Shown: positions 7,294-14,918 of the stretch, piece after piece
Layout: every line of letters begins with the position of its first letter
Numbering within the stretch: position 1 is the stretch's first letter
Assembly (NCBI RefSeq): GCF_001467535.1
Contig: NZ_LNZC01000031.1
Span: 1 to 53,473, forward strand
Direction of reading: 5' to 3'
Origin: Legionella worsleiensis
Lineage (GTDB): Bacteria > Pseudomonadota > Gammaproteobacteria > Legionellales > Legionellaceae
Length of the DNA stretch: 53,473 nucleotides
Notes under the pieces: generated by a model
What the model saw: only the letters and a program-made list of their open reading frames with translations
The model's database searches: none
Told to the model about the DNA's origin: nothing
Position numbers and translations under genes: made by a program

Positions 7294-8059
7294 CAATTTT
7301 ATAGGGGTGTTTGGGGTGATAGACGAAGAGTTAGTAAAAACTGCAGCTAATAAATATGGTTTTAATCTGGAATTTAAAACGAAGAGCATTTTTGAAAAAA
7401 ATGGGTTTTGTACTAAGCATAATGTTTTAGTGAAATTAAATGATGAGTCTTTAGAAATCGATTTACTTGCTAATAAGTATGTAGATAGGCATTTTATTAT
7501 TGAGTGTAAAGGCACTGATAGCTCTTCTGCTTTAATTCTGGTTAAGGAGTCTGTTGAGCAAGATAATATGGCCGATATGCGTCGCCGTAATATCGAGGGC
7601 ACGAATTTCCGACTGGTGGGTTTTGAAGGCGAAAATTTTTGTACGTTTACGGGGGATTTCTTTAACAATAATACTAAGGAGTTGAAAAAAAGCTCCCGAA
7701 ATGATGATGAAAATAATTTTTATAAAGCACAATTACAAATTAATGATGCTATTTCTGCTTTTATACAAAGTGCAAGTTCTGGTGTTTCTTATATTACTCC
7801 AGTTATTGTTACAAACGCTAGCATATGGGTTGTGGATTATAACAATCCCGATAAAACAGAAGTTGACGAGTTTAGATGGGTTTTGCATAAAGTTAAATTA
7901 GGTAATAATTTCAAGTTTGTGTCAAGAGAGGAAGAATCGGAAGTATTATCCTTTATCCTCCCAGTAGTAAATATTAATTATTTAGATAGCTTCATAAAAG
8001 ATGCTATTAATATGAATACATCAACTGGTCGGATAAAAATAAGTCCCTTGTCTATTTAA
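7283..8059 (+). CDS. PD-(D/E)xK nuclease-like protein in the toxin-antitoxin operon
   Basis: A 258-residue soluble protein of unknown family. It has 'LEIDLLA' (Asp60) and 'FIIECKGT' (Glu74, Lys76), the D-x13-E-x-K spacing of the PD-(D/E)xK nuclease fold. A mixed alpha/beta C-terminal part follows, with no known motif. The longest ATG form overlaps the antitoxin by 11 bp but lacks a ribosome site. A GTG at 7316 with AGGGG upstream starts at 'VIDEELVKTA' and may be the true start. Tight coupling to a regulator gene suggests a controlled nuclease, perhaps in defence. That role is inference. Confidence 0.6.
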   Translation: MLPNNFIGVFGVIDEELVKTAANKYGFNLEFKTKSIFEKNGFCTKHNVLVKLNDESLEIDLLANKYVDRHFIIECKGTDSSSALILVKESVEQDNMADMRRRNIEGTNFRLVGFEGENFCTFTGDFFNNNTKELKKSSRNDDENNFYKAQLQINDAISAFIQSASSGVSYITPVIVTNASIWVVDYNNPDKTEVDEFRWVLHKVKLGNNFKFVSREEESEVLSFILPVVNINYLDSFIKDAINMNTSTGRIKISPLSI

Positions 8060-8189
8060 AATTCATATATATAATTAGTTTTCTTTTTCCTGTTTACTCA
8101 CACTAGTATATTGGTGGTTGGTTATCAGTCATGCCCAGTCTGATTATTTTCCACTAAGTCTAGTAATCGTGATAATCAGACCGTAGATG
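8060..8189. other. Spacer with a 10-bp inverted repeat
   Basis: GTCTGATTAT (8138-8147) is inverted as ATAATCAGAC (8172-8181). It sits just left of the first MITE copy and downstream of the nuclease gene, so it may act as a terminator stem or belong to an older insertion site. No U-run follows. Confidence 0.35.
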
Positions 8190-8482
8190 GGGGGAAGTCG
8201 GGATACGTGTGTAAATAGGTCACTTCGAAGTTTCAATGGCATTTAACCTCTTGCTGTATATGGATTATAGGCAATTATCATAGAAAATAATTTACCATCC
8301 AAAAAAAGCAATAATATAGTCCAGTTTACGTTCAACTCTATCAGAGTTAAGACATGAAGTGATATAAATTGAACAAGTTGTTCTATTGACAATAAAAATG
8401 GTCTATAGCCCATAAGCAGCAGGGGATATAGACTGTATGAAATATGAAAAGTCCTATTTTGACACGTATCCCGACTTCCCCC
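8190..8482. mobile_element. MITE-like element, copy 1 (293 bp)
   Basis: The ends are 5'-GGGGGAAGTCGGGATACGTG and its inverse, and the similarity between the two ends continues weakly for about 70 bp inward. There is no ORF. GATG flanks both sides (8186-8189 and 8483-8486), a good target-site duplication. A second copy of the same length, about 96% identical by eye, lies inverted at 10200-10492. The small size, terminal repeats and lack of coding capacity fit a non-autonomous element. The parent transposon family is not identified. Confidence 0.75.
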
Positions 8483-8497
8483 GATGAAGAACAGATT

Positions 8498-8743
8498 TTA
8501 ATAAAAGTTGCTTAACTGGTGTGTCCGAAATTGCTTGACCACGTCAGGATAATCAAATTGTTTAAGATATTCTGAATACTTCAGATTCAAACAAGCATTT
8601 TTATAAAGCAGATCCATAGTAAAAAGCATAAAAATTTCATTTGAATGCTCAACAATTCCATTTACATAGCAATCAATATCCTCTTTTATCTGATAATCAA
8701 AGATGATTATTTTTTTAATTCTTACCCGTTTTTCTTCCATCAA
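8498..8743 (-). CDS. Hypothetical protein, 81 aa, between MITEs
   Basis: A small soluble protein starting 'MMEEKRVRIKKIIIFDYQIK', with alternating charged and hydrophobic residues suggesting a small alpha/beta fold. There is no signal or membrane segment and I recognise no family. It lies 36 bp downstream of the 440-aa gene on the same strand, so the two are probably one operon. Its stop is only 15 bp from the first MITE. Confidence 0.45.
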   Translation of the reverse strand: MMEEKRVRIKKIIIFDYQIKEDIDCYVNGIVEHSNEIFMLFTMDLLYKNACLNLKYSEYLKQFDYPDVVKQFRTHQLSNFY

Positions 8744-8779
8744 GTTCTCTATTATGTGATGACTGCGATAAGTATAGTC

Positions 8780-10102
8780 TTAAAGGGGGCTTGGAGTAGT
8801 TGATGATTGGGAATTTAATAGGTTAGTGTCATCAACAATAGAACTCAATAGTTCACCCAAAACACCAGTCCTGGCTATGGGGGGAAGCACATCACTGAAT
8901 ATCTGTCCGAAGCATAAATATAATAATCGCATTTGTTGAGTCGCATGGGTCAAAGCTGAGTCATGAGCCGAGAAAAACTCAGATGTCAGGGGAAGTGAGC
9001 CAGCCTTTAAAATAAACAAATCAATCTTTTCGAGCAAATTTTTATCAATCGATTCAGGTGTTACCCCAAAATTATCCAGGCATTCAATAATTGGTTTATT
9101 TCCAGTTATACATGCAAGTTGCCATGTTGTTATATAGCAATAACCATCAATAACGGGAACAAGTTCCCAAAATTTGCTATGCACCTTATATTCGCGAAAA
9201 CTGTGAACTGGTATACGAAACGTACTATGTCGCAACACAGTGTCTGATCTCAATTGTGCAATTGCGTTACTCTGATTTTTTTCTATAAGAGCAGTACGAA
9301 TAAAAATACCGTTTTGTTTGGCACGGTTAACAAGTTCATCGTTATCTACTTTCTGGATGAACTCAGGAGGGCAATAAATCATTTCAACCCATAAACTTGC
9401 TAGCATAATTTCATACATTTTAACGCTAATATCGATCGGAATTGTCAAGATGATCTCAATTTTAGAAGAATGTTTTATAGGACTGATCGTGGTCAATACT
9501 CTAACATCCTCTTGTCTGATTAATTTATTAAAAGCTTCAAATTCACATGTTTCAATTGCAATAGACATGCTGATTTGCCTCGGCATGCATATATAAGTTC
9601 CAGAAGAGTTTATAAAGTCCTCGAAGTGGCTTATATCTGTCATTGGAACATAAAATAAAACACCAGATGGTAATCTATTGCCCAAATCCATATGCCCCAT
9701 TCCGTCCTTATAAATTACTTGACTAAATTTATCATTAATAGACTCTTTTATTTCTCGAGACAATTCATTTGTATCAACAACTTGACCATCGACGACTTCA
9801 AATACAAAAATAACTGCCATCCTGTGTGATTCTTGAATAATTGGTTGTTGAATATCATCGAATTCTTTTATGACACTATCTGAAATATTTTTTCGTAAAA
9901 ATATAATAATATCTTCAACAGTTTCGAATGGGTTTTTTGGGTTACTATATGCTTTTCGATCTATTAGCTTATAATTTTGATAAGAAACAATATAACTTTT
10001 TATCTCTTCTGATATGGCTATAAATTTAGTCGTTACAAAATCCATCGATTCGTAGAGATCATTATGCAAATTTTCAATTAAATCGGTTTGTGTCGATGCC
10101 AT
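8780..10102 (-). CDS. Hypothetical protein, 440 aa, possible effector, between MITEs
   Basis: A large protein without signal peptide or membrane helices. The N-terminal ~60 residues are helical ('SMDFVTTKFIAISEEIKSYI'). A mixed alpha/beta middle follows, then a segment 'TTWQLACITGNKPIIECL' at about 325-345 that resembles a single ankyrin-type helix pair. The tail ends in Ser/Thr/Pro ('NSQSSTTPSPL'). I cannot name it. In Legionella such orphan soluble proteins in accessory DNA are often Dot/Icm substrates, but there is no strong E-block here. It is bracketed by the inverted MITE copies, and its upstream end is 97 bp from copy 2. Confidence 0.6.
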   Translation of the reverse strand: MASTQTDLIENLHNDLYESMDFVTTKFIAISEEIKSYIVSYQNYKLIDRKAYSNPKNPFETVEDIIIFLRKNISDSVIKEFDDIQQPIIQESHRMAVIFVFEVVDGQVVDTNELSREIKESINDKFSQVIYKDGMGHMDLGNRLPSGVLFYVPMTDISHFEDFINSSGTYICMPRQISMSIAIETCEFEAFNKLIRQEDVRVLTTISPIKHSSKIEIILTIPIDISVKMYEIMLASLWVEMIYCPPEFIQKVDNDELVNRAKQNGIFIRTALIEKNQSNAIAQLRSDTVLRHSTFRIPVHSFREYKVHSKFWELVPVIDGYCYITTWQLACITGNKPIIECLDNFGVTPESIDKNLLEKIDLFILKAGSLPLTSEFFSAHDSALTHATQQMRLLYLCFGQIFSDVLPPIARTGVLGELLSSIVDDTNLLNSQSSTTPSPL

Positions 10103-10199
10103 AAATAACTCATATCGTGATTATCCTTACATTGTACTATACTTTCGCTTTTTTCTCCTAACACCTGACCCGGTATGTGAGTATTTATGTGTCTATATC

Positions 10200-10492
10200 G
10201 GGGGAAGTCGGGATACGTGTCAAAATAGGACTTTTCATAATTCATACAGTCTATATCCCTTGCTGCTTATGGGCTATAGACCATTTTTATTGCCAGTAGA
10301 ACAATTCGTTCAATTTATACCACCTTATGTCTTAACTCTGATAGAGTTGAACGTAAACTGGACTATATTGTTGCTTTTTTTGGATGGTAAATTATTTTCT
10401 ATGATAATTGCCTATAATCCATATACAGCAAGAGGTTAAATGCCATTGAAACTTCGAAGTGACCTATTTACACACATATCCCGACTTCCCCC
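10200..10492. mobile_element. MITE-like element, copy 2 (293 bp, inverted)
   Basis: The reverse complement of copy 1 with about a dozen differences, the same length and the same terminal GGGGGAAGTCGGGATA ends. The flanks (TATC on the left, CTTA on the right) do not match, so no target duplication remains. With copy 1 it forms a 2.3-kb structure with inverted ends. Recombination between the copies could invert the middle, or the pair could move as one unit. Confidence 0.72.
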
Positions 10493-10696
10493 CTTATAGC
10501 TGTTGGTAAAAGGAATAAGAACGAAGTGTATGACGAGGCGGAGAATAGAACAGAATAAAACAGAATAAAGTGTTCCACAACAAAGGATATATCTGCCTAA
10601 TGTAACAAGCAGTGTCCCAAAAACATATGGTTTCAGAGCAGTTGTAAGATCTAAGGCATTTCCAATAAATTTGTCTGGTGCATAACGAATTTTCAT
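10436..10696 (-). pseudogene. Membrane protein fragment cut by MITE copy 2
   Basis: The frame starts at ATG 10696 ('MKIRYAPDKFIGNALDLTTA'). It has a hydrophobic stretch of about 35 residues ('YVFGTLLVTLGRYILCCGTL' and onward) and runs into the MITE, where it picks up a foreign tail ('SRDMCVNRSLRSFNGI') and stops at 10436. Only 10493-10696 is native. The remainder of the original gene is absent. The family is unknown. Confidence 0.4.
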
Positions 10697-10741
10697 ACGC
10701 AGTCGATAAGAATGCTACTGATAACTGGAAAAATCATACAT

Positions 10742-10870
10742 ATGAACATAACGAATATTATGAAAATAAATTCAGCGTATTTGGTTGTTTGTATAATATT
10801 ATTTCTTTTTCTTATATTATTGGCTTCTCCCCGTTCTTATTCAGAAGAGGTTAAAAATGGATATGACTAA
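10742..10870 (+). CDS. Small peptide with signal-anchor helix, 42 aa (tentative)
   Basis: The ATG at 10742 opens a frame with a hydrophobic core ('AYLVVCIILFLFLILLASP') followed by 'RSYSEEVKNGYD'. It looks like a signal peptide or small membrane protein. No strong ribosome site is present. It overlaps the next small frame. Confidence 0.25.
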   Translation: MNITNIMKINSAYLVVCIILFLFLILLASPRSYSEEVKNGYD

Positions 10871-10991
10871 ACCAATTGGACTTGCAGAATATAAGATTAA
10901 TGAGTCACTGCCTGATAACATTAAGAAAGCATTATCAACTATAGAGCAGATAGAAGAAGAGTTGTCAAAAGATCTCACAGAAAATGAATAA
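10857..10991 (+). CDS. Small helical peptide, 44 aa, upstream of kinase gene (tentative)
   Basis: The ATG at 10857 lies behind an AAGAGG site. The frame encodes 'MDMTKPIGLAEYKINESLPD' and a charged helix ending 'EEELSKDLTENE'. Its stop overlaps the start of the kinase gene by 8 bp, suggesting translational coupling. It could be a leader peptide, a tiny antitoxin-like protein or a gene remnant. Confidence 0.4.
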   Translation: MDMTKPIGLAEYKINESLPDNIKKALSTIEQIEEELSKDLTENE

Positions 10992-11565
10992 AATTACAAA
11001 CCCTCATATCATTGGTATTAGCGGAAATATGGGTGCTGGGAAAACTACCTTAACTATTGAGCTTGCAAAATATTTTCAAAGCCCCGTTATCGCTTGGGAT
11101 GATTTTGATGAGATTTCCAGAGGCCCTGAAGATTATATTGATTGGTACAAAAGAGGGGAAAATTATACCGAATGGGACTACCCAAAATTAGCCGAGGTTC
11201 TGAAAGCTCTTAAGTCTGGGGAATCAATCATCCACCCAGCAAAGAATCTCGTTGTTAACCCTAGGCAATATATTATTTTTGATGCACCATTAGGTCGATT
11301 TCACCGGCAGACAGCAGATTATATTGATACTTGGATTCATATTAACGTCCCCTTAGATGTTTCTTTATGTCGGTGGGTGCTGAGAGATTATAAAAATACT
11401 GATAAATCTAAAGAAGAACTTTTAAACGAATTAGAAAGTTACTTGAATGAATCAAGACCTTTATTTGACGACAGCAGGTTTAAGGATAAGGCTGATCTAA
11501 TTGTTGATGGCTTGAAGTCTTCAAAAAAACAAATCGAACAAATTATAAGATATTTGAATATTTAA
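10984..11565 (+). CDS. P-loop nucleoside/uridine-kinase-like protein
   Basis: A 193-residue P-loop phosphotransferase. The Walker A motif is 'GISGNMGAGKTT' at about 12-23. 'VIAWDDFDEIS' gives the acidic DE pair typical of uridine kinase-type enzymes, and 'IIFDAPLGR' is the Walker B-like strand. An Arg-rich lid follows ('LCRWVLRDYKN'). It probably phosphorylates a nucleoside or small metabolite at the expense of ATP; the substrate is not readable from the sequence. Its ATG overlaps the end of the preceding small frame. It is the last gene of the accessory stretch. Confidence 0.75.
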   Translation: MNKITNPHIIGISGNMGAGKTTLTIELAKYFQSPVIAWDDFDEISRGPEDYIDWYKRGENYTEWDYPKLAEVLKALKSGESIIHPAKNLVVNPRQYIIFDAPLGRFHRQTADYIDTWIHINVPLDVSLCRWVLRDYKNTDKSKEELLNELESYLNESRPLFDDSRFKDKADLIVDGLKSSKKQIEQIIRYLNI

Positions 11566-11633
11566 CGGGCTAGAAAGCTCATATCCAATCAAAGTGTACG
11601 GAACTGCGTGAATTAATTATTTGGACTTACTGT

Positions 11634-12296
11634 TTAAAAGAAATAACCCAAACGCAAAGATACGGAATAAAGAAAAGGCATATAGGATGAGGTAGGTTCC
11701 AGTTGAGACTCACCAAATCCTGCTGTGTAATTAGCGCCTAATTCGGCCATTAAGTGTTCTGACAAGGTGACATTGATCCCTGCGCCAAAAGAAGGTGTTA
11801 AAAGCCATTCGTTAACGAGTATGTCGTCTCTGTGTAATTCAGCAATCCCGGCGCTTGAATAAATTTTGATGGGGGAATTGGGAACGACAAGCATTATTTT
11901 GCCCATCAAATTAACTGTTTCGGTTTTAGAGGTGAACGCAATTCGGTTGTCATTATTAAAGCTGAACAGACTGAACGGATCAAAATAAACTGTTGCATCA
12001 GGGTAACGCAAATAACTTGTTTCAATAGAACAATAGGGGCTCAGTTCATAGCCAGCAAAAAGCCCCCATACTTCCCCACCTTCTTTAACTTCGGTAGGGG
12101 TGGACATCATCAGAGCCATATTTTGATTTTTTGAATCAGGAACCAACCCTTTCCAAGTGGTGGAGCCAAAGCCGCCGGACACTCCTGCATAAAAGGGATG
12201 GTGTTTCTGAACAGTTCCCGTTAATTTGGCATAAGAACTTAATGAAATAAACGTTAAAGACATAAGCAGAAAAAAAGAAAACTGTTTCTCAAACAC
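11634..12296 (-). CDS. Outer-membrane beta-barrel protein
   Basis: A 220-residue protein with a signal peptide (basic start, 'FFLLMSLTFISLSSYA' core, cut near residue 23). About eight alternating strands follow and the C terminus is Phe ('SVSLRLGYFF'), the outer-membrane sorting signal. Strands such as 'FYAGVSGGFGSTTW' and 'WGLFAGYELSPYCSIETSY' match OmpA/OmpW-type 8-strand barrels. No periplasmic domain is attached. It follows the Cys-rich secreted protein gene by 25 bp, so the two are probably co-transcribed. Its ligand is unknown. Confidence 0.75.
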   Translation of the reverse strand: MFEKQFSFFLLMSLTFISLSSYAKLTGTVQKHHPFYAGVSGGFGSTTWKGLVPDSKNQNMALMMSTPTEVKEGGEVWGLFAGYELSPYCSIETSYLRYPDATVYFDPFSLFSFNNDNRIAFTSKTETVNLMGKIMLVVPNSPIKIYSSAGIAELHRDDILVNEWLLTPSFGAGINVTLSEHLMAELGANYTAGFGESQLEPTSSYMPFLYSVSLRLGYFF

Positions 12297-12321
12297 AATA
12301 ATTTACTCTGATTTAAATAGG

Positions 12322-12660
12322 TTATTGACAGGGTTTACGGGTAGCGCTGCATAATCTGCCGCGTGAATCAGTACCACCGAATAAATAACAATTCCAGTTA
12401 TCCATGCAATCTTGGGTAGTGGTGTAACGCTGGAACTCGCAGGCTTTTTGTAATGAACCAAAAGTACCTACCATCCTACGGTATAAGGTATTCATATCTT
12501 GACACATGCCAGCAGGAATTCCAGAAGAGGTGCAGTAGCACGTTGCTGCTGATTTGAACGAAGCACAAAAACCAGGATTATCTGTTGGCAAAGCATTGGA
12601 ACAGGCAAATCCGGCAAGGTTAAAAAAACACATAGCGATAACTAAAATTTTTTTCATCAT
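12322..12660 (-). CDS. Secreted cysteine-rich small protein
   Basis: A 112-residue protein with a typical signal peptide ('MMKKILVIAMCFFNLAGFA'). The ~93-residue mature part has ten cysteines, an even number compatible with five disulfide bonds formed in the periplasm. There is no lipobox, so it is probably soluble or exported. The cysteines sit in pairs such as 'TCYCTSSG' and 'DCMDNWNCY'. I recognise no family. It is the first gene of a two-gene unit with the outer-membrane barrel. Confidence 0.65.
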   Translation of the reverse strand: MMKKILVIAMCFFNLAGFACSNALPTDNPGFCASFKSAATCYCTSSGIPAGMCQDMNTLYRRMVGTFGSLQKACEFQRYTTTQDCMDNWNCYLFGGTDSRGRLCSATRKPCQ

Positions 12661-12762
12661 TCCTTGACCTTGTAGTTAATTTCACACGATATATGACTGT
12701 ATCAGAAAAAAAGATATTAAAAAACAAGCCGGATATGAAAAACTTCGTGCCGAATAACTTTT

Positions 12763-12801
12763 CGCCCCAACCAGCAGATTTTGGGGCGTTATCGTTTTTT
12801 T
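12763..12801 (+). terminator. Hairpin terminator-like element
   Basis: CGCCCCAA (12763-12770) pairs with TTGGGGCG (12781-12788) over a 10-nt loop. A T-run follows at 12795-12801 on the plus strand. Both flanking genes run on the minus strand, so the stem may end the sterol-reductase transcript without a U-run, or stop antisense transcription. Confidence 0.55.
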
Positions 12802-12815
12802 GTTATTACTTCGTA

Positions 12816-14111
12816 TTAAAGAATTAATGGCACTATTTTATAGGGAACTAACTCGCAATATTTAGCCCAGTCTTTACCGTATTTTTGCGCACATCGCTTG
12901 TCATCACGAAAAGCTCTGTCCAGAAGTAATATTGTTAAGAAGCATACATAGAAATAGGGTGAAAAGTGGGTAAATAACGCAGGAACAGACCAGAAAAAAG
13001 TCGCTGCAATTTCAGGTACGTAGTGAAAATGTCGCGCAACGCCCCACCAGCCAGAAGCAAGGAGCAGGGTTTTTTCAGCCTTGCCCAGGTCAGTGGTGTA
13101 ATGAGCTTCCAATGTTTTGGGTTTTTTACCCCAAATTCGACAATTACCCTGCGTTTCTCTGGTCATCATCCGTTGTTTATCAGCCAGGTAGTTGATCATG
13201 ATGCAGGTTACGCCCAAGATAAAGATCACGCTTGCCCATCCAAAGCTCAGGTTAATGGGATGGAGAACAAGGTACATACTGGGGGAGGTGTAGATGCAAG
13301 GAACCCAAACCATACAGCCCCAACAAATATAAAAACCAGCTCTGTCGTGCATGATGTCCAGCGAGCGCAGATATCCTGTTTCCCAGATGAAAAATTTGGT
13401 TATGTAAATGAGCTGCAAGGCAACGGATATGAGCATGGAGTTAGTCAAGCCACCCAATTCTACTTGTTTGGCGCAGTAAGAAAGTAACAATATTCCCCAG
13501 CTCATCATGCCAAATCTGCAGGTGATGAACTTTTTAATATTCCAACCCAGGATTTGGGGATAGAGTTCTGTACCCCAATAATAATCAAATATTACATTAT
13601 TGCTGCTGCTGGCATCAGAAGAGGAGGGGGCGAATTTTCCTTTCAAATACAACAGGAGGCATAATACCAGGCTAAACACATTAAGTGCTGCAAACAAACC
13701 ACCAAGATTATCGTAAAGTATGGTGGCTGGAAATAATTTTAAGCCAAAACTGGCAACTGAAAATGTGGTGATGGTGGTTACAAAAGCCAATACTCCATTC
13801 GCCTTGTACACAGGGATATTTCCTTTTGGTGTAATGGGGCCATAAAACGTTGCTCCCGGCAATATGCGCATCAGGATCAGTTCAAATACCACAAAACATC
13901 CAATAATCATCCATGCCGTGCTTGTGCCCCAAAAGAGCGGTTGCCAAATGGTGTATAGCGTGGAAAAAAATCCTGTTTGACTTATCATGGTCCATAATTG
14001 CGTAAATGAACCATCCAGTTGTGTGTTGGTGTACCACATCAGCATGACAAAGGGAGGACAGCAAAGAGTAAGCAGTAGCGGTCCCAAGGTATTACGAATT
14101 TTCACCCACAT
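12816..14111 (-). CDS. Eukaryotic-type sterol reductase (7-dehydrocholesterol reductase-like, ERG4/ERG24 family)
   Basis: A 431-residue multi-pass membrane enzyme. The family marks are clear: 'FDYYWGTELYPQILGWNIKK' near residue 175, 'LLASGWWGVARHFHYVPEI' near 350, and the C-terminal NADPH-side motif 'RDDKRCAQKYGKDWAKYC' ending in 'VPYKIVPLIL'. These are the signatures of DHCR7-like sterol delta-7/14 reductases, and the C terminus is especially DHCR7-like. Bacteria of this group do not make cholesterol, so it presumably acts on host-derived sterols. Descent from a eukaryote by lateral transfer is the usual reading, and related genes are known in Coxiella and Legionella. Confidence 0.92.
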   Translation of the reverse strand: MWVKIRNTLGPLLLTLCCPPFVMLMWYTNTQLDGSFTQLWTMISQTGFFSTLYTIWQPLFWGTSTAWMIIGCFVVFELILMRILPGATFYGPITPKGNIPVYKANGVLAFVTTITTFSVASFGLKLFPATILYDNLGGLFAALNVFSLVLCLLLYLKGKFAPSSSDASSSNNVIFDYYWGTELYPQILGWNIKKFITCRFGMMSWGILLLSYCAKQVELGGLTNSMLISVALQLIYITKFFIWETGYLRSLDIMHDRAGFYICWGCMVWVPCIYTSPSMYLVLHPINLSFGWASVIFILGVTCIMINYLADKQRMMTRETQGNCRIWGKKPKTLEAHYTTDLGKAEKTLLLASGWWGVARHFHYVPEIAATFFWSVPALFTHFSPYFYVCFLTILLLDRAFRDDKRCAQKYGKDWAKYCELVPYKIVPLIL

Positions 14112-14324
14112 AACAAATCCTTATATCAGGGGGTTAAGAACGGGTTATCGGACAGAAGTCATTGCTGTTTGGTTGAGAACTATTCTACCCGTGTGAGTCT
14201 GATAGAGCAGACAGCGAGCAAGGCAGCATAGACTAAGAGGCACATGTCTGAGCCTGTTGTCTGATAACGTGAATTGACCTGAGGATTACTATACCATGGA
14301 CCAAAAATTTATCCAGTATCGCCA
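14112..14324. other. Non-coding upstream region of the sterol reductase gene
   Basis: About 210 bp carrying the promoter of the minus-strand reductase gene. No defined operator was seen. A perfect hairpin lies to its right and marks the end of the next gene. Confidence 0.3.
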
Positions 14325-14362
14325 GGCACTGATTCTGTGATGCAACGAACAGAATCAGTGCC
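14325..14362 (-). terminator. Perfect 14-bp hairpin after the coiled-coil gene
   Basis: GGCACTGATTCTGT (14325-14338) is perfectly inverted as ACAGAATCAGTGCC (14349-14362), with a 10-nt loop. It begins 18 bp past the stop of the minus-strand coiled-coil gene. There is no U-run, so it could be a transcript-stabilising stem or a protein-binding site as well as a terminator. Confidence 0.5.
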
Positions 14363-14380
14363 ATATAGTGGACAAAGACA

Positions 14381-14737
14381 TTACTGATTTTTACTTTGGA
14401 TTAATTGTTGTTGGACTTGCTTGATTTGATCTTGCAGTGTTGATTGTATTTTTTGCATTTGATCCTGAGTTTGGGAGTTTACTGTCTGGATTTGTTGCTG
14501 CAATTGCGTTTGCATTTGTTTTATCTGATTTTGTAATTGGGCGTTTAGGGCATCTATTTGTTGTTTTTGTGTGCTTTGAATTTGGATTAACTGGGCTTGT
14601 AGTTGTGAATTGAGTTGTTGAATTTGTTCGCTGGGAGTTCCTGTTAACTGTTTTGCTCCGGCATCATCAGCGTGAGCTGTGGTGATAAGAAGGCCTGAGA
14701 CAAAAATGGCGAGCATGGATGGCAGTATTTTGTTCAT
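14381..14737 (-). CDS. Periplasmic Gln-rich coiled-coil protein
   Basis: A 118-residue protein with a signal peptide ('SMLAIFVSGLLITTAHA', cut near residue 23). About 80 residues of nearly continuous Gln-rich heptad coil follow ('QIQQLNSQLQAQLIQIQ', 'QIKQMQTQLQQQIQ'). The seven-residue pattern suggests a long parallel coiled coil in the periplasm. The repetitive composition makes homology hard to judge. No lipobox and no known domain are present. It stands alone, with its own hairpin downstream. Confidence 0.7.
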   Translation of the reverse strand: MNKILPSMLAIFVSGLLITTAHADDAGAKQLTGTPSEQIQQLNSQLQAQLIQIQSTQKQQIDALNAQLQNQIKQMQTQLQQQIQTVNSQTQDQMQKIQSTLQDQIKQVQQQLIQSKNQ

Positions 14738-14918
14738 TGTTTACTCCGTTAAATAATAAAATGCTACTCTTTACTGTAGCCAATTATCAGTATATTGCAA
14801 CCGTATGGTATTTTTTTTACGGGACGGACTGTGCCATACTGTTGTTATTATAAGTTGAGTTATTTCCTGAGAAATAACTGAATACGGATATTCCTGTTAA
14901 TTCACTTTAGTCGAGCTT

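Noticed and set aside
8190..10492. Target duplication flanking the whole MITE pair
   Set aside because: The outer flanks (GATG on the left, CTTA on the right) differ, so movement as one unit is not proven; only copy 1 has matching flanks.
13023..13487. Plus-strand frame of 154 aa inside the sterol reductase
   Set aside because: It is fully antisense to a gene with clear DHCR7 motifs and has low-complexity composition.
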